A program made the translations under genes and the position numbers. DNA of 64,000 nt. Source: Skermania sp. ID1734. GTDB taxonomy: Bacteria; Actinomycetota; Actinomycetes; Mycobacteriales; Mycobacteriaceae. Location of the stretch: NCBI RefSeq assembly GCF_007489285.1, contig NZ_VLIY01000002.1, forward strand, positions 353,651 to 417,650, in the 5' to 3' direction. Below the pieces are notes generated by a model. That model did not search any database and had not been told where the DNA came from. It saw only the letters and a list, made by a program, of their open reading frames with translations. How positions within the stretch are numbered: position 1 is the first letter of the stretch; each line of letters begins with the position of its first letter. Below are positions 46,612 through 57,327 of this stretch, piece by piece.

Positions 46612-47424
46612 TCAAAACGCGGGCCACGGAATGGGCCGTGCGGTGCGGGGGCGAGGCATCACCGGATGGTCGACCAGCCGGTTGGCGCGCCGGGTCAGTG
46701 CGTCGATCTCGGCGTCGGTGATGTAGCGCGAGAGCCGTTCGCCGAGCCGGCCGGCGATTTTGGCCGGTAGCGCCGCGATGTCGCTCATCAGGCCGTCGGG
46801 TACCGGGTCACCGGCCCATCCCCACAGCACCGTGCGCAGTTTGTGTTCGCTGTGCAGGCAGATGCCGTGGTCGACGCCATAGACCTGGCCGTCGAGGCCC
46901 TCGAGCGCGTGCCCACCTTTGCGGTCGGCGTTGTTGAGCAACACATCGAGCACGGCCATCCGCTGCAACCGCGGGTCGTCGGCGTGCACCAGCGCGACCT
47001 CGTCGCCGGCGCCGTCATAGGCGCGCAGCACCGCGATGAAACCCTCCGGTACGGCGGCGGGCGGGCACAGATCCACCAGATCCATCCGGTTCCCCGCCTC
47101 GGTGTGGTTGTCCACCGTGTCGATCCAGCGCTGCACCATCCCCGCACCGTAAGGGCCATCGCGCAGGATGGTTTCCGGGATCACATCCCAGCCGAGCGCG
47201 TCCGAGATGGCATACGATGCCACCTCCCGGCCGGCCAGGGTGCCGTCGGGAAAGTCCCACAGCGGACGTTCGCCGCGGATCGGCTTGTAGACGCAGCGCA
47301 GGCAATCACCGTCGGACACGGACTCGCAGACGAGCGTGACGTTGCTGGCCGAGCTGATCCGGCCGATCACCTCGAGCCTTCCGGTACGCAGCAGTCGGGA
47401 CTGCGCCGCGCCGGTCAGTGTCAA
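46612..47424 (-). CDS. SCO1664-family kinase-like protein
   Basis: A 270-residue protein of the SCO1664 family, which has a remote phosphoinositide-kinase-like fold (Rv2133c). It shows [19 protein letters not shown] with a lysine, [34 protein letters not shown] and [19 protein letters not shown]. The last two resemble kinase catalytic and metal segments (Asn-Asp and Asp). The start is TTG at 47422-47424, overlapping the DUF3090 stop as TTGA. Substrate unknown. DUF3090 and SCO1664 genes are usually neighbours. Confidence 0.85.
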   Translation of the reverse strand: MTLTGAAQSRLLRTGRLEVIGRISSASNVTLVCESVSDGDCLRCVYKPIRGERPLWDFPDGTLAGREVASYAISDALGWDVIPETILRDGPYGAGMVQRWIDTVDNHTEAGNRMDLVDLCPPAAVPEGFIAVLRAYDGAGDEVALVHADDPRLQRMAVLDVLLNNADRKGGHALEGLDGQVYGVDHGICLHSEHKLRTVLWGWAGDPVPDGLMSDIAALPAKIAGRLGERLSRYITDAEIDALTRRANRLVDHPVMPRPRTARPIPWPAF

Positions 47425-48014
47425 AGGTCTTCGCCGAGTTCTGTTGTGCCGCCTAGTAGGTCGCCGCGCTTGTAGCCGTTTGTGCGCACGCACATGTGCC
47501 CCTGCGGGGACAGCGGCTCGCCACAGAGCGGGCACGGCGGCCGGCCGGCAGCGATCACCATTTCCGAGCGCAGCGCAAACTGCCGCGCCTGAATCGGCGT
47601 GAGGAACACCCGAACCGCGTCGGGGCCTTCCTCGGAGTCGTCGAGCACCACGGACTCGTCGAACTCCGTCTCCGTGACGGCGAGCAGTTCGACGACGACG
47701 GCCTTCGCATCGGCGTCCCAGCCCAGCCCCATGGTCCCGACCCGGAATTCGGCGTCCACGGGGGTGATCAACGGATTGGTGTCATTGAGTTCGGACGACT
47801 GCGGCGGGATGTCGGTGCCGAAGCGGCGCTGCACCTCGTCGAGCAGCATGCCCATGCGGTCGGCCAGAACCTGCACCTGCTGCTTTTCGAGCAGCACGCT
47901 GATCACCCGGGAATCGTGAACCGCTTGCAGGTAGAACGACCGGTCTCCGGGTTCACCCACCGTGCCGGCGACGAAACGGTCGGGGGTGCGAAATACGTGG
48001 ATTGCGCGTGGCAT
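47421..48014 (-). CDS. DUF3090 protein with C-terminal zinc ribbon
   Basis: A 197-residue protein (Rv2134c-like): an N-terminal beta-rich domain (PRAIHVFRTPDRFVAGTVGE, FYLQAVHDSRVISVLLEKQQ) and a C-terminal four-ligand zinc ribbon (CPLCGEPLSPQGHMCVRTNG). The family is confined to actinobacteria; function unknown. The ATG is at 48012-48014. It sits between the histidine phosphatase and SCO1664 genes, and the set is conserved in mycobacteria. Confidence 0.9.
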   Translation of the reverse strand: MPRAIHVFRTPDRFVAGTVGEPGDRSFYLQAVHDSRVISVLLEKQQVQVLADRMGMLLDEVQRRFGTDIPPQSSELNDTNPLITPVDAEFRVGTMGLGWDADAKAVVVELLAVTETEFDESVVLDDSEEGPDAVRVFLTPIQARQFALRSEMVIAAGRPPCPLCGEPLSPQGHMCVRTNGYKRGDLLGGTTELGEDL

Positions 48015-48040
48015 TGCACCTCCTGCATCTCTGGCTCGCG

Positions 48041-48772
48041 CTACTGAGCCTGCTGTTGTTCCCGTCGCTGCTTGTCGATTCCATTATCCGCACTAGAGTC
48101 GGTATTCACCTCGCCGCCGGGAACCGATCGGATATCGGCTGGCTTCGGCATGAGCGCCGACAGGTCGACGCCGGTGTCGTTCACCCGCCACACGAACGGG
48201 CAGGTCGGTGTGTATCTGACCACACTGATCGAGGCCGGTTCGGCGACGATGCGCTGAAATCCGTCCAAGTGGATGCCCAACGCGTCGGCGAGCACCGCCT
48301 TGATCACGTCGCCGTGCGTGCACACGAGCCACAGCGCGTCGGCGCCGTCGCGCTGCGCCACCCGCCCGTCGTGTTCCCTGATCGCCGCCACCGCGCGAGA
48401 CTGCACGTTCGCCAGCCCCTCGCCACCGGGAAATACCGCCCCCGACGCGTGTTGTTGAACCACCTTCCACAGCGGCTCTTGGACCAGCTCCTTCAGCTCA
48501 CGCCCGGTCCACTCGCCGTAATCGACCTCCGCGAAACGGTCTTCCACCACCAGCTCGAGCGACAGCTTCTCGGCGAGCGGGGCCACCGTCTGCCGACAGC
48601 GCAACAGCGGCGACGACACGATCTCGGTGATCGGCAACTGCGCGAGGCGGTCAGCGACGGCGCGTGCTTGCTCCTGGCCGCGCTCGGTCAGCTCGACGCC
48701 CTCGCTGCGTCCGGCCAGCGTGCGCGCGACATTCGAGGTCGACACGCCATGTCGCAGCAGGATGACCGTCAT
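48041..48772 (-). CDS. histidine phosphatase family protein (Rv2135c-like)
   Basis: A 243-residue phosphoglycerate-mutase-fold phosphatase: VILLRHGVSTSN supplies the catalytic RHG histidine, SSPLLRCRQT the second arginine, RFAEVDYGEWTGR the Glu/acid segment and CTHGDVIKAVLAD the second catalytic His. The tail after residue 205 is low-complexity and polar. It corresponds to Rv2135c, reported as an acid phosphatase. The ATG at 48770-48772 stands 7 bases after TATTGT. The stop lies 26 bases before DUF3090, so the three genes probably form one transcript. Confidence 0.9.
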   Translation of the reverse strand: MTVILLRHGVSTSNVARTLAGRSEGVELTERGQEQARAVADRLAQLPITEIVSSPLLRCRQTVAPLAEKLSLELVVEDRFAEVDYGEWTGRELKELVQEPLWKVVQQHASGAVFPGGEGLANVQSRAVAAIREHDGRVAQRDGADALWLVCTHGDVIKAVLADALGIHLDGFQRIVAEPASISVVRYTPTCPFVWRVNDTGVDLSALMPKPADIRSVPGGEVNTDSSADNGIDKQRREQQQAQ

Positions 48773-48779
48773 GGGCTCC

Positions 48780-48868
48780 ACAATAGGGCGCACCTGCAGG
48801 CCCACGGTGCCGTGTGGATCGGCGCAGCGGTGTCGCGGTCGCTGCTCACCGCCCATGCCCACTACGCT
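48780..48868. promoter_or_regulatory. divergent leaderless promoters for the histidine phosphatase and the AKR gene
   Basis: TATTGT on the minus strand (48785-48780) is 7 bases before the ATG at 48772. TACGCT on the plus strand (48863-48868) is 6 bases before the GTG at 48875. No ribosome sites are seen. Confidence 0.45.
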
Positions 48869-48874
48869 GACCCG

Positions 48875-49804
48875 GTGATGAAGCAGCGATCGGTCGGGGG
48901 CAGCGGTCTGCGGGTCTCGCGCATCGGCCTGGGCACCCTCACTTGGGGCCGGGAAACCGATGGCGACGAGGCTGCCGCGCAACTGTTGGCGTTCGTCGAG
49001 GCGGGCGGGACGCTCATCGACACCTCACCGGCCTACAGCGGCGGAAAGTCACAACGAATCCTGGCCGAACTCCTCGGTGACGTTGTGCCGCGCGACGTGT
49101 TGGTGCTCACCGGCAGCTCCGGAATCGAACCGGCCAGCGTGGGGCCGGACCGGGTCGACTGTTCCCGGCGCGGCTTACTGCGCCAACTCGACGAGACGCT
49201 GCGCGAACTCGACACCGACCACCTCGACATCTGGCAGGTCGCCATGTGGGACGAGTTGACGCCCATCGACGAGGTGGCCGCAACGCTGCAGCACGCGCTG
49301 TCGAGCGGACGGGCGCGGTACGTGGGTGCGCGCGGCTACACCGGCTGGCAACTGGCGACCCTGGCGGCAAGCGTCCCGCTCACCGCGGTTCAGGCGGAGT
49401 ATTCGTTGCTGGAGCGCAGCGCGGAGGCAGAACTGGCCCCGGCCGCACTCCATCACGGTGTCGGCATCTGCGCATCGACACCGCTGGCCGGCGGGATACT
49501 CACCGGCAAATATCGCAACGGCGTTCCCGCGGATTCGCGTGGCGCGGACGAGTTCCGCGCCGGGGATGTGCACGTGCACCTCACCGACCGGGGCACCCGG
49601 GTGGTCGACGCGGTCGTGACTGCGGCCGACGGGCTGGGCACCTCGCCCTTGGCGGTGGCGCTGGCCTGGGTGCGCGATCGGCCCGGGGTGTCGAGCGCGA
49701 TCGTCGGCGCTCGTGACCTGGCCCAGCTGACGGGGGTGCTCGCCGCCGAAGAATTGGAGTTGCCCAGGGCGATCTCGGCTGCCCTCGACGACGTCAGCGC
49801 CTGA
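48875..49804 (+). CDS. aldo/keto reductase family protein with degenerate catalytic tetrad
   Basis: A 309-residue AKR-fold protein (308 from the ATG at 48878): SGLRVSRIGLGTLTWGRET at the N-terminus, TLIDTSPAYSGGKSQRIL with the tetrad Asp and Tyr, then LVLTGSSGIEP where a TK is expected, and IWQVAMWDELTP where the tetrad His is expected. The Lys and His thus appear lost, while the NADPH loop near the C-terminus (SSAIVGARDLAQL) persists. It may bind nucleotide without normal reduction. GTG at 48875 follows TACGCT by 6 bases, leaderless. It converges on the MMPL gene with an 11-base overlap. Confidence 0.8.
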   Translation: MMKQRSVGGSGLRVSRIGLGTLTWGRETDGDEAAAQLLAFVEAGGTLIDTSPAYSGGKSQRILAELLGDVVPRDVLVLTGSSGIEPASVGPDRVDCSRRGLLRQLDETLRELDTDHLDIWQVAMWDELTPIDEVAATLQHALSSGRARYVGARGYTGWQLATLAASVPLTAVQAEYSLLERSAEAELAPAALHHGVGICASTPLAGGILTGKYRNGVPADSRGADEFRAGDVHVHLTDRGTRVVDAVVTAADGLGTSPLAVALAWVRDRPGVSSAIVGARDLAQLTGVLAAEELELPRAISAALDDVSA

Positions 49805-51962
49805 ACCTACGCTTCCCCGGCCACCAGCACGCCTCCCCCAGCAGACGCATGATCGCGGGTACGAGCAGCAATCGAATCACGGTGGCATCCAACACAAGCG
49901 CGCCGATCATGCCGAACGCGATGTACTTCATCAGCACGAGGTCCGAGAATCCGAAAGCGCCGCAGACGACGATCAGTATCGACGCCGCGGCGGTGATGAC
50001 CCCGCCCGTGTGGGCGATGCCGTAGCGGATCGACTCCGGCGTGTCCGCGCCGCCGTCGTGCGCCTCGACCATCCGCGACAGCAGAAAAATCTCGTAGTCG
50101 GTGGAAAGCCCGAAGACGACAACGACGATCAGGACCAGGGCCGCGAACATCAGCGGTCCCGGCGTGTAGTTCAGCAGTCCCCCACCGTGACCCTCGACGA
50201 ACATCCAGGTGAGCACGCCCAGCGTGGCAGCCAGGCTCAGACCGCTCATCACGATGGCCTTGGCTGCCAACACCAGCGAACCGAACGCGGCGAAGATCAG
50301 CAGCGTCGTCGTAGCAACGAGGATCGCCAACAGCAGCGGAAGCCGGTCGATCAGTCCGTGAATCGAGTCACGCTCGAGCGCGGGCACGCCGGCCACCATG
50401 ATCTGCACTCCCGGCGGTTCCGGAATTGACCGCAGCGCCGAAATCACCGCGTCCGCGTAGTCGGGGTTTTGCAGTCCCGCTTCCAGAACATTCACGCCGT
50501 TTTTGGTTTCCGACGCCGGGTCGAACGGACCGGTGAGCCCCGGCACGGCGCTCGCTTCCGTTCGAATGGTGCCGAGTTGGTCGTTGCTGGCGCCAACGAC
50601 TACCAATCGCAGCGGCTCGGTGCGGTACTGCGGAAACAGTCTGTCGAAGCTGTGCTGAGCCTCGCGGGCGGGATTACCCGGCGCCAGGTAGTTGGCACTG
50701 AGTCCGCCGAATTCGATGTTGCGGAACGGAATGATGAGCAGCAACAGGACGACGATGATCGGTGTCGCAAGCAGCACCGGATGGCGCATGGCCCAGCGTG
50801 CAGTTCGGGAAAACAGCCCGGCGTCGATCTGGGCGACCGTCTTGGTGGCGATGCGTCGCCGCCAGGCGAACGCATCGACGCGGGTCCCGAGGATGCCCAA
50901 CAGCGCCGGCAACACCGTTACCGAGAGCAGGGCGGCAAGAGCGACGGAACTGATGGCGCCGTAGGGCACCGATCGCAGCACGCCGTACGGATAGATCAGC
51001 AAGGCGCCCAACGAAACAACGATGATCAGCGCCGAGAACACGATCGTGCGCCCGGCAGTCGCGACCGTCCGCGCGACCGCTTCTTCCGGGGTGCGGCCAG
51101 ACGCGAGTTCCTCGCGGAATCGGGTGACCGCGAACAGCCCGTAGTCGACCGCCAGACCGAGGCTGATCAGCGTGATCACGGCGCTGGCAAAGGCATTGAC
51201 GTCGATCAACGTGGTGAGGAACCGGACGATGCCCTGCGAACCCAGGATCGTCAGGCCGCCGATCACCACCGGCAACAGCGCGGCCACCACCCCGCCGAAA
51301 ACGAAGAACAACAGCACCGCCACCAGCGGGAGTGCAATGATCTCCGCGCGCCGGATATCGCGCTGCATGCCTTGGTTGAGCGCGTTCACAATTGGCTGCA
51401 GACCTGCCAATTGCACTGTCATACCGGGGATATTGAGCTTGTCCTGGATTGCCTGATAGTCGGCGAGGGTTTGTGTGCCCGCGCCGCGCAGGCCGATGCT
51501 GGCAAACGCGTGTCGCTTGGAAACGTCAGCAAAACTCGACGCGAACGGGCTGTCCCAGTAACTGTCAATCTTGAGAATGTGGTCGGCCTGTTCGCGCCGG
51601 AGCCGGTCGAACGTCGTGATGGCCGCCTCGCGGATTGCCGGGTCGTCGACCGTGTGTCCGGGCGGGGCCGTGTAGAGCGCAATGACGTCGCTGTCGGTGT
51701 CGCGCCCGAAAGTGTTGTCGGCGATGATCGATCCGCGCACCGACTGGCTACTCTCGTCGAACCAGCCCTCTTGGCTGAGTCGGCCCGGCAAATCGCGGCC
51801 ATAGAGGCCGCACAACGCAGTGAAGAGCACAAAACCGACCAGCACGACATACCGGAACCGATAGACCCCTCGCCCGAAGGCCAGGAACGCCCGCGAACCG
51901 GGTGCCGGCGAACGATCAGCCGCAGGCGGCGGTGCGGTAGTTCGCTGATCGCAAGATGCCAC
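49794..51962 (-). CDS. MMPL/RND-family transporter
   Basis: A 722-residue polytopic membrane protein: a first helix (RYVVLVGFVLFTALCGLYG), an exported porter domain (GYxx-like YWDSPFASSFADV region), helices with LGLAVDYGLFAVTRFREE, a second exported domain and GLSTDYEIFLLSRMVEA in the second half. The two DY pairs are the proton-relay sites of MmpL proteins, which export lipids or siderophores. The start is uncertain: GTG at 51962 is used, ATG at 51995 is possible, and neither has a ribosome site. It overlaps the MTB12-like gene by 47 bases, so coupling is likely. Confidence 0.85.
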   Translation of the reverse strand: MASCDQRTTAPPPAADRSPAPGSRAFLAFGRGVYRFRYVVLVGFVLFTALCGLYGRDLPGRLSQEGWFDESSQSVRGSIIADNTFGRDTDSDVIALYTAPPGHTVDDPAIREAAITTFDRLRREQADHILKIDSYWDSPFASSFADVSKRHAFASIGLRGAGTQTLADYQAIQDKLNIPGMTVQLAGLQPIVNALNQGMQRDIRRAEIIALPLVAVLLFFVFGGVVAALLPVVIGGLTILGSQGIVRFLTTLIDVNAFASAVITLISLGLAVDYGLFAVTRFREELASGRTPEEAVARTVATAGRTIVFSALIIVVSLGALLIYPYGVLRSVPYGAISSVALAALLSVTVLPALLGILGTRVDAFAWRRRIATKTVAQIDAGLFSRTARWAMRHPVLLATPIIVVLLLLIIPFRNIEFGGLSANYLAPGNPAREAQHSFDRLFPQYRTEPLRLVVVGASNDQLGTIRTEASAVPGLTGPFDPASETKNGVNVLEAGLQNPDYADAVISALRSIPEPPGVQIMVAGVPALERDSIHGLIDRLPLLLAILVATTTLLIFAAFGSLVLAAKAIVMSGLSLAATLGVLTWMFVEGHGGGLLNYTPGPLMFAALVLIVVVVFGLSTDYEIFLLSRMVEAHDGGADTPESIRYGIAHTGGVITAAASILIVVCGAFGFSDLVLMKYIAFGMIGALVLDATVIRLLLVPAIMRLLGEACWWPGKRRFRR

Positions 51963-52431
51963 AGAGGTCGGTTCGCGCAATCTTCCACTTTCCATCGATG
52001 GCGATGAAATGCACGGTCGCGGTCCGGATTGCCGTGCCAGTGCCATCCTTGTCCAGTTTGAAGGTGGCGGTGATCGTTCCGTCGTGATTGTCGAAAACCG
52101 GGTCTACCACCCAATATTTTGCGTTCGGGTTGTCGTGCATGGCCTTGTAGAGGTCCGGAATGCTCGACCGGAACGCCTCGCCGTCCTGGATCAGCGCCAC
52201 CCGCGCGTCGTCGGGCAGGCCCGGGTTCAATGCGGACTTCAGCGTGGCATCGAGCTGGGCCGCGGTGGGAATGGGCGGGATCTGTGCCGGCGCGACCGCT
52301 TGCGCCGCTGATTGGGCGGTCGGTTCGGCCGTCGTGGAGGGTAGAACCTGCTGAGTCGTCGAACTGCACGCGCCTGCCCACAGGGCCGCCGACACGCAGC
52401 ACCCGGCCATGAGGACGCGCCGTCGTTGCAC
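51916..52431 (-). CDS. MTB12-like exported protein (possible lipoprotein)
   Basis: A 171-residue secreted protein resembling the low-molecular-weight antigen MTB12 (Rv2376c): IPTAAQLDATLKSALNPGLP, DLYKAMHDNPNAKYWV and the C-terminal VHFIAIDGKWKIARTDLCG. The signal peptide has AGAC at residues 19-22, a weak lipobox, so lipid anchoring is uncertain. The GTG at 52429-52431 has AAGGAG 4 bases upstream. It lies upstream of and overlapping the MMPL gene, and the two may act together in export, which is inference. Confidence 0.8.
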   Translation of the reverse strand: MQRRRVLMAGCCVSAALWAGACSSTTQQVLPSTTAEPTAQSAAQAVAPAQIPPIPTAAQLDATLKSALNPGLPDDARVALIQDGEAFRSSIPDLYKAMHDNPNAKYWVVDPVFDNHDGTITATFKLDKDGTGTAIRTATVHFIAIDGKWKIARTDLCGILRSANYRTAACG

Positions 52432-52474
52432 AGTTCTCCTTAACGCTGTTGTGGTCGATGACCCCCTCGGTCGA

Positions 52475-52852
52475 CTACAGCACCGAACCGAGGCGGTTGA
52501 GCATGGCCCGGACCGTTGCGTAGCCGGAGGTCGTATTCACCGGTTCGGCGGCATCGACCGCGTCTCGCACCATAGCGACGATACTGCGTTCGTCTGTGAG
52601 ATCCACGTCGGTGATCGGGGCGTGCGCTACGGCCACCAGATCCGCCGGTTCCGGCACGTCGGAGTCGATTCCGTCCCGATAGATCTCGACGCGTAAAGCG
52701 CGGTTGACAATGCGGAAGGCGAACGGCAAGCCGTCCGCGGTGCGTCCGAAACCATTCGCGTAGGCGCCGACGGAGACCCCCTCCACTGCGAACTCGCCGC
52801 CAGCCTCGGCGATAGCGGAAGTGCTTGTCTCTGGCTCGCTTTCGCCATCCAT
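52475..52852 (-). CDS. conserved hypothetical protein (Rv2137c-like)
   Basis: A 125-residue protein without recognised domain. The core AEAGGEFAVEGVSVGAYANG, FAFRIVNRALRVEIYRDG and LTDERSIVAMVRDAVDAAEP resembles my recollection of Rv2137c, which holds the same place before lppL. The ATG at 52850-52852 has AAGGAG 9 bases upstream. No signal peptide or membrane helix. Function unknown. Confidence 0.7.
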   Translation of the reverse strand: MDGESEPETSTSAIAEAGGEFAVEGVSVGAYANGFGRTADGLPFAFRIVNRALRVEIYRDGIDSDVPEPADLVAVAHAPITDVDLTDERSIVAMVRDAVDAAEPVNTTSGYATVRAMLNRLGSVL

Positions 52853-53044
52853 TCCGTGCACTCCTTGACTCTTCGGGCGATCGATGGCGAGCAGACTCGC
52901 CAAGACCATGACACCGTAACCCGGTGTGCCGCGCACCGGTGGTGGTACCCGTGAGCGAGTGGCTGAACCTGTCGGTGACATGTGATCGGATTTAATTGTG
53001 TACGGGCCGTCGATCCGGTGACTGGCTTTCGAGGAGGCATTAGC

Positions 53045-54058
53045 GTGGGAGCAAGCGTGCGTCGACGCGCCGTGCTGGCGGCAGCGGCATGTGCGTTGGT
53101 CACGCTTACCGGCTGCTCGTCGGGGTCTAGCGGGGCAGGCATCCAGACAATCCAGCCCGCCACTCCAGCCAAGTCGCCAGCGGTCACCACCGCACCTGCC
53201 GGCCAGGTCGTGGCTAGCGCACCGATCCGCGCTTTGATCACCGATTCGGCCGCTGCGGCGGCCGTTGCCGTGCTTGGCGACGGCACAGAGCTCGAGTTGT
53301 TGAACCTGCGCTCCCCGGGAACGACGCCGAGGGTGATCCATCTGCCCGGCGTCGCGACGTCGTTGAGCCCGGGCAACCCCGGCGAAGCTTTGGTCACCGT
53401 CGGCCGCAGCGTGGTACGTGTCGATCTGGCGCATGCGACGACGAAGGTGGTGGATGTCTCGGGAGACGCCACGGCCGCCGCCGTCTTACCGGGTGATCGT
53501 CTGGCCGTAGGAACAGATCAGGGCGAGCTTTACGTCTACTCGACGGATGGCAGCTCGCCGCAGCGAATCTCGGGGCTCGCCTCCGTGGATGCGCTCGCCG
53601 TGACCGGGTCCCATCTGAGTGCGCTGGATCGGCGGCAGACGTCGTTGACCGAGTACGACCTCGACGCTGGAAAGCTCGGACTGTCACTGCGGGCCGGCGA
53701 CGGTGCGACCAATCTCGCGACCGATCATTACGGCCGGATCCTCGTCACCGATACCGCCGGGAACGAACTGCTGGTCTACACCGCTGGACCCCTTATTTTG
53801 CGGCAGCGCTTCCCCGTACCGGGTGCGCCGTATGCGGTGACCTACGACGACCACCACAACCTCGTCTGGCTAACGCTCAGCGCGTCGAACGAGGTGGTCG
53901 GGTATGACCTCGCCAGCGGCATGCCACGCGAGGTGGCTCGCTATCCGACTGTGCAGCAGCCCAATTCGGTGGCTGTCGATCCGGGCAACGGTGATGTCCT
54001 GGTCGGTTCGGCGACGGGCGGGGGCTTGCAACGGATCGCTTTACAGGAAGGCCGCTGA
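53045..54058 (+). CDS. lppL: LppL-like lipoprotein with beta-propeller repeats
   Basis: A 337-residue lipoprotein: RRRAVLAAAACALVTLTGCS places the lipobox cysteine at residue 24. The mature part contains repeated blade-like segments (GDGTELELLNLRSPG, TVGRSVVRVDLAHATTKVV, GTDQGELYVYSTDGSS, TDHYGRILVTDTAGNELLV), typical of a seven-bladed propeller. The start GTG at 53045 is 7 bases after GAGGAGG; a longer upstream reading lacks such a site. It precedes the DUF5703 and pyrD genes, as Rv2138 does. Function unknown. Confidence 0.86.
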   Translation: MGASVRRRAVLAAAACALVTLTGCSSGSSGAGIQTIQPATPAKSPAVTTAPAGQVVASAPIRALITDSAAAAAVAVLGDGTELELLNLRSPGTTPRVIHLPGVATSLSPGNPGEALVTVGRSVVRVDLAHATTKVVDVSGDATAAAVLPGDRLAVGTDQGELYVYSTDGSSPQRISGLASVDALAVTGSHLSALDRRQTSLTEYDLDAGKLGLSLRAGDGATNLATDHYGRILVTDTAGNELLVYTAGPLILRQRFPVPGAPYAVTYDDHHNLVWLTLSASNEVVGYDLASGMPREVARYPTVQQPNSVAVDPGNGDVLVGSATGGGLQRIALQEGR

Positions 54059-54342
54059 TGTCGATTCGGCGCACGAAATTACCCCCGGAGTGGGAGGCGT
54101 TGTCGGCCGATGACGCCTCCGACGAGTTCGACTACGTGCCGCTGCGACTGCCGCCGGACGTGACGAGGGTCAGCGCGTCCATGCGCCTGGCGATTCAGGC
54201 CGAGTTCGGTGGGTGGGAACTGTCCAGAGTTCGCCTGTACAACGATGGGAGCCGTCGGGTGCTGCTCAAACGCCGCAAACTTCGAGGCGAGGACGGTTCC
54301 GAACATTGGTCGGGGCCGGCGACACCGTCGCCCGGTATCTGA
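54058..54342 (+). CDS. DUF5703-type small protein
   Basis: A 94-residue basic protein: [20 protein letters not shown], then [20 protein letters not shown] and [16 protein letters not shown]. No signal or membrane segment. Its ATG at 54058 shares a base with the lppL stop (TGATG), so translation is coupled. Such a short gene before pyrD is seen in related genomes, to my recollection. The last codons carry the pyrD ribosome site region. Confidence 0.7.
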   Translation: MSIRRTKLPPEWEALSADDASDEFDYVPLRLPPDVTRVSASMRLAIQAEFGGWELSRVRLYNDGSRRVLLKRRKLRGEDGSEHWSGPATPSPGI

Positions 54343-54350
54343 GGAGCCAC

Positions 54351-55421
<1,071 letters not shown>

Positions 55422-55493
55422 ACACCTGGCTAGATTCGGACAAACCACCCATACTCGAACGGGTATCCAGCTGCGTCATCCGAGGAGCCGGCC

Positions 55494-57323
55494 ATGACAG
55501 ACGTCGATATCGCCTTTCCGCACATGTCCGGGACACCGGTCCGCACCCTCGTCGAGGCATTTCAGGAGACGGCGCGCTTGCGGCCGGACGCCGTGGCCCT
55601 GCGGACTCCGGGGGATGTCGAGACGGTTACCTGGGGCGAATACGCCAACCGAGTTCGCGCGATCGCGGCGGGGCTCGCCAGATTGGGCGTCGGACGCGGC
55701 GACACGGTTGGCATCATGCTGCGCAACCGACCGGAGTTTCATCTCGTCGACACGGCCGTGCTGCACCTGGGCGCGACGCCATTCTCCATCTACAACACCA
55801 GTTCGCCTGAGCAGATCAGCTACGTGTTCGGGAATGCCGGCAATCGAGTCGTCGTCACCGAGCAGCTGTTCCTACCTCAAATACAAGCGGCCACAAGCGA
55901 AGTGGAACACGTCATTGTCATCGACGGTCGATCCGATGGCGCGTTGACGCTCGCGGATGTCGAGGCCGATCCTGCGCCCGACTTCGACTTCGAGGCCAGC
56001 TGGCGGGCCGTCGAACCGGCCGATCTGGCCACCCTGATCTACACCTCGGGAACGACCGGACCGCCCAAGGGCGTCGAGTTGACCCACCGCAATCTCATCG
56101 CTGAATTGGTCGCGCTGGCCGAGTATCTCGACGTCGGATTCGACGACCGGATCGCGTCGTACCTGCCCGCCGCGCACGTGGCGGATCGGGTGTCGGCGCA
56201 TGCGGCGAATCTGGTCCGCGGGATTCAGATCACCTGCGTGATCGATCCACGTGAAATCGCCTCGGCATTGCCCGATACGCGTCCGACCATCTTTTTCGGT
56301 GTGCCGCGGGTCTGGCAGAAGGTCCGAACCGGGATCGAGGCGAAACTCGCCGAAGAATCCAGCCCGGTCAAGAAGGCTCTGGCCGACTGGGCGCTCGGCG
56401 TCGGTAAGCGGGCCGCGCGCCGCGCGGTTGATGGCCGCCCGCAAGGGCTGGCCCTGACGATTCAGCACAAGATCGCCGATGCACTGGTGCTGTCGAAGGT
56501 CCGTCACGCGCTCGGCCTGGACCAGGTGAAGCTGGCGATCTCCGGAGCCTCGGCGATCCCGGCCGAGGTGCTCGAGTTCTTCCTGGCCATTGGTATTCCG
56601 GTGCAGGAAGTGTGGGGCATGTCGGAGTCCTGCGGCGGAACGACGCTCACGGATCGGGATAATGCGAAGATCGGCACGGTCGGTAAGGCTCTGCCGGGTC
56701 TGGAGTTGAAACTCGGCGCCGACGGCGAGATCTTCATCCGCGGTGCCGCAGTGATGCGCGGCTATCGGAACGCGCCCGAGAAGACGGCCGAGGCGCTCGA
56801 CGCGGAGGGGTGGCTGGCCACCGGCGATATCGGCACCATCGATGACGAGGGCAACCTGCGGATCATCGACCGCAAGAAAGAGTTGATCATCAACGAGGCC
56901 GGAAAGAACATGTCCCCCACCAACATCGAGAACGCGATGAAGGCGGCGTCGTCACTGATCGGTCAAGCAGTCGCGATCGGCGACAACCGCCCTTACGTCG
57001 CCGCCCTGATCGCCCTCGACGCCGATGCCGCGACCGCTCGCGCCAAATCGCTCGGTCTTCCTGACGCGGACATCGCCGCGCTGGCTTCCCGTCCGGAGGT
57101 CCGTGAGGAGGTCGCTGCGGCCATTCGAAAAGGGAACTCGAAGCTTTCGCGAGTGGAGCAGATCAAGCGGTTCGTGATCACCGACAGTGCGTGGGAGCCG
57201 GGAGGCGTCGAGTTGACGCCGACCATGAAGCTCAAGCGCAAGCCGATCGCCGAGAAGTACGCGGATACGATCGGTTCGCTCTACGCCCCACGGGCGGCGG
57301 ACCCGGTGGTCGACGTTCGCTAA
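55494..57323 (+). CDS. long-chain acyl-CoA synthetase (AMP-forming)
   Basis: A 609-residue adenylate-forming enzyme. The P-loop IYTSGTTGPPKGVELTHRNL lies near residue 180; WGMSESCGGTTLTDRDNAK is the A5-type motif; GWLATGDIGTIDDEGNLRIIDR the A7 motif; RKKELIINEAGKNMSP carries the linker and AMP-binding residues; and the C-terminal LTPTMKLKRK holds the catalytic lysine. It resembles FadD15/bacterial long-chain ligases. The ATG at 55494 is 6 bases after GAGGAG. It lies 72 bases downstream of pyrD and may be separate; the fatty acid substrate is not predictable. Confidence 0.93.
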   Translation: MTDVDIAFPHMSGTPVRTLVEAFQETARLRPDAVALRTPGDVETVTWGEYANRVRAIAAGLARLGVGRGDTVGIMLRNRPEFHLVDTAVLHLGATPFSIYNTSSPEQISYVFGNAGNRVVVTEQLFLPQIQAATSEVEHVIVIDGRSDGALTLADVEADPAPDFDFEASWRAVEPADLATLIYTSGTTGPPKGVELTHRNLIAELVALAEYLDVGFDDRIASYLPAAHVADRVSAHAANLVRGIQITCVIDPREIASALPDTRPTIFFGVPRVWQKVRTGIEAKLAEESSPVKKALADWALGVGKRAARRAVDGRPQGLALTIQHKIADALVLSKVRHALGLDQVKLAISGASAIPAEVLEFFLAIGIPVQEVWGMSESCGGTTLTDRDNAKIGTVGKALPGLELKLGADGEIFIRGAAVMRGYRNAPEKTAEALDAEGWLATGDIGTIDDEGNLRIIDRKKELIINEAGKNMSPTNIENAMKAASSLIGQAVAIGDNRPYVAALIALDADAATARAKSLGLPDADIAALASRPEVREEVAAAIRKGNSKLSRVEQIKRFVITDSAWEPGGVELTPTMKLKRKPIAEKYADTIGSLYAPRAADPVVDVR

Positions 57324-57327
57324 ATCG

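Noticed and set aside
49794..51962. MMPL gene as two separate pumps
   Set aside because: The frame is continuous and both halves carry the paired DY sites expected in one MmpL protein.
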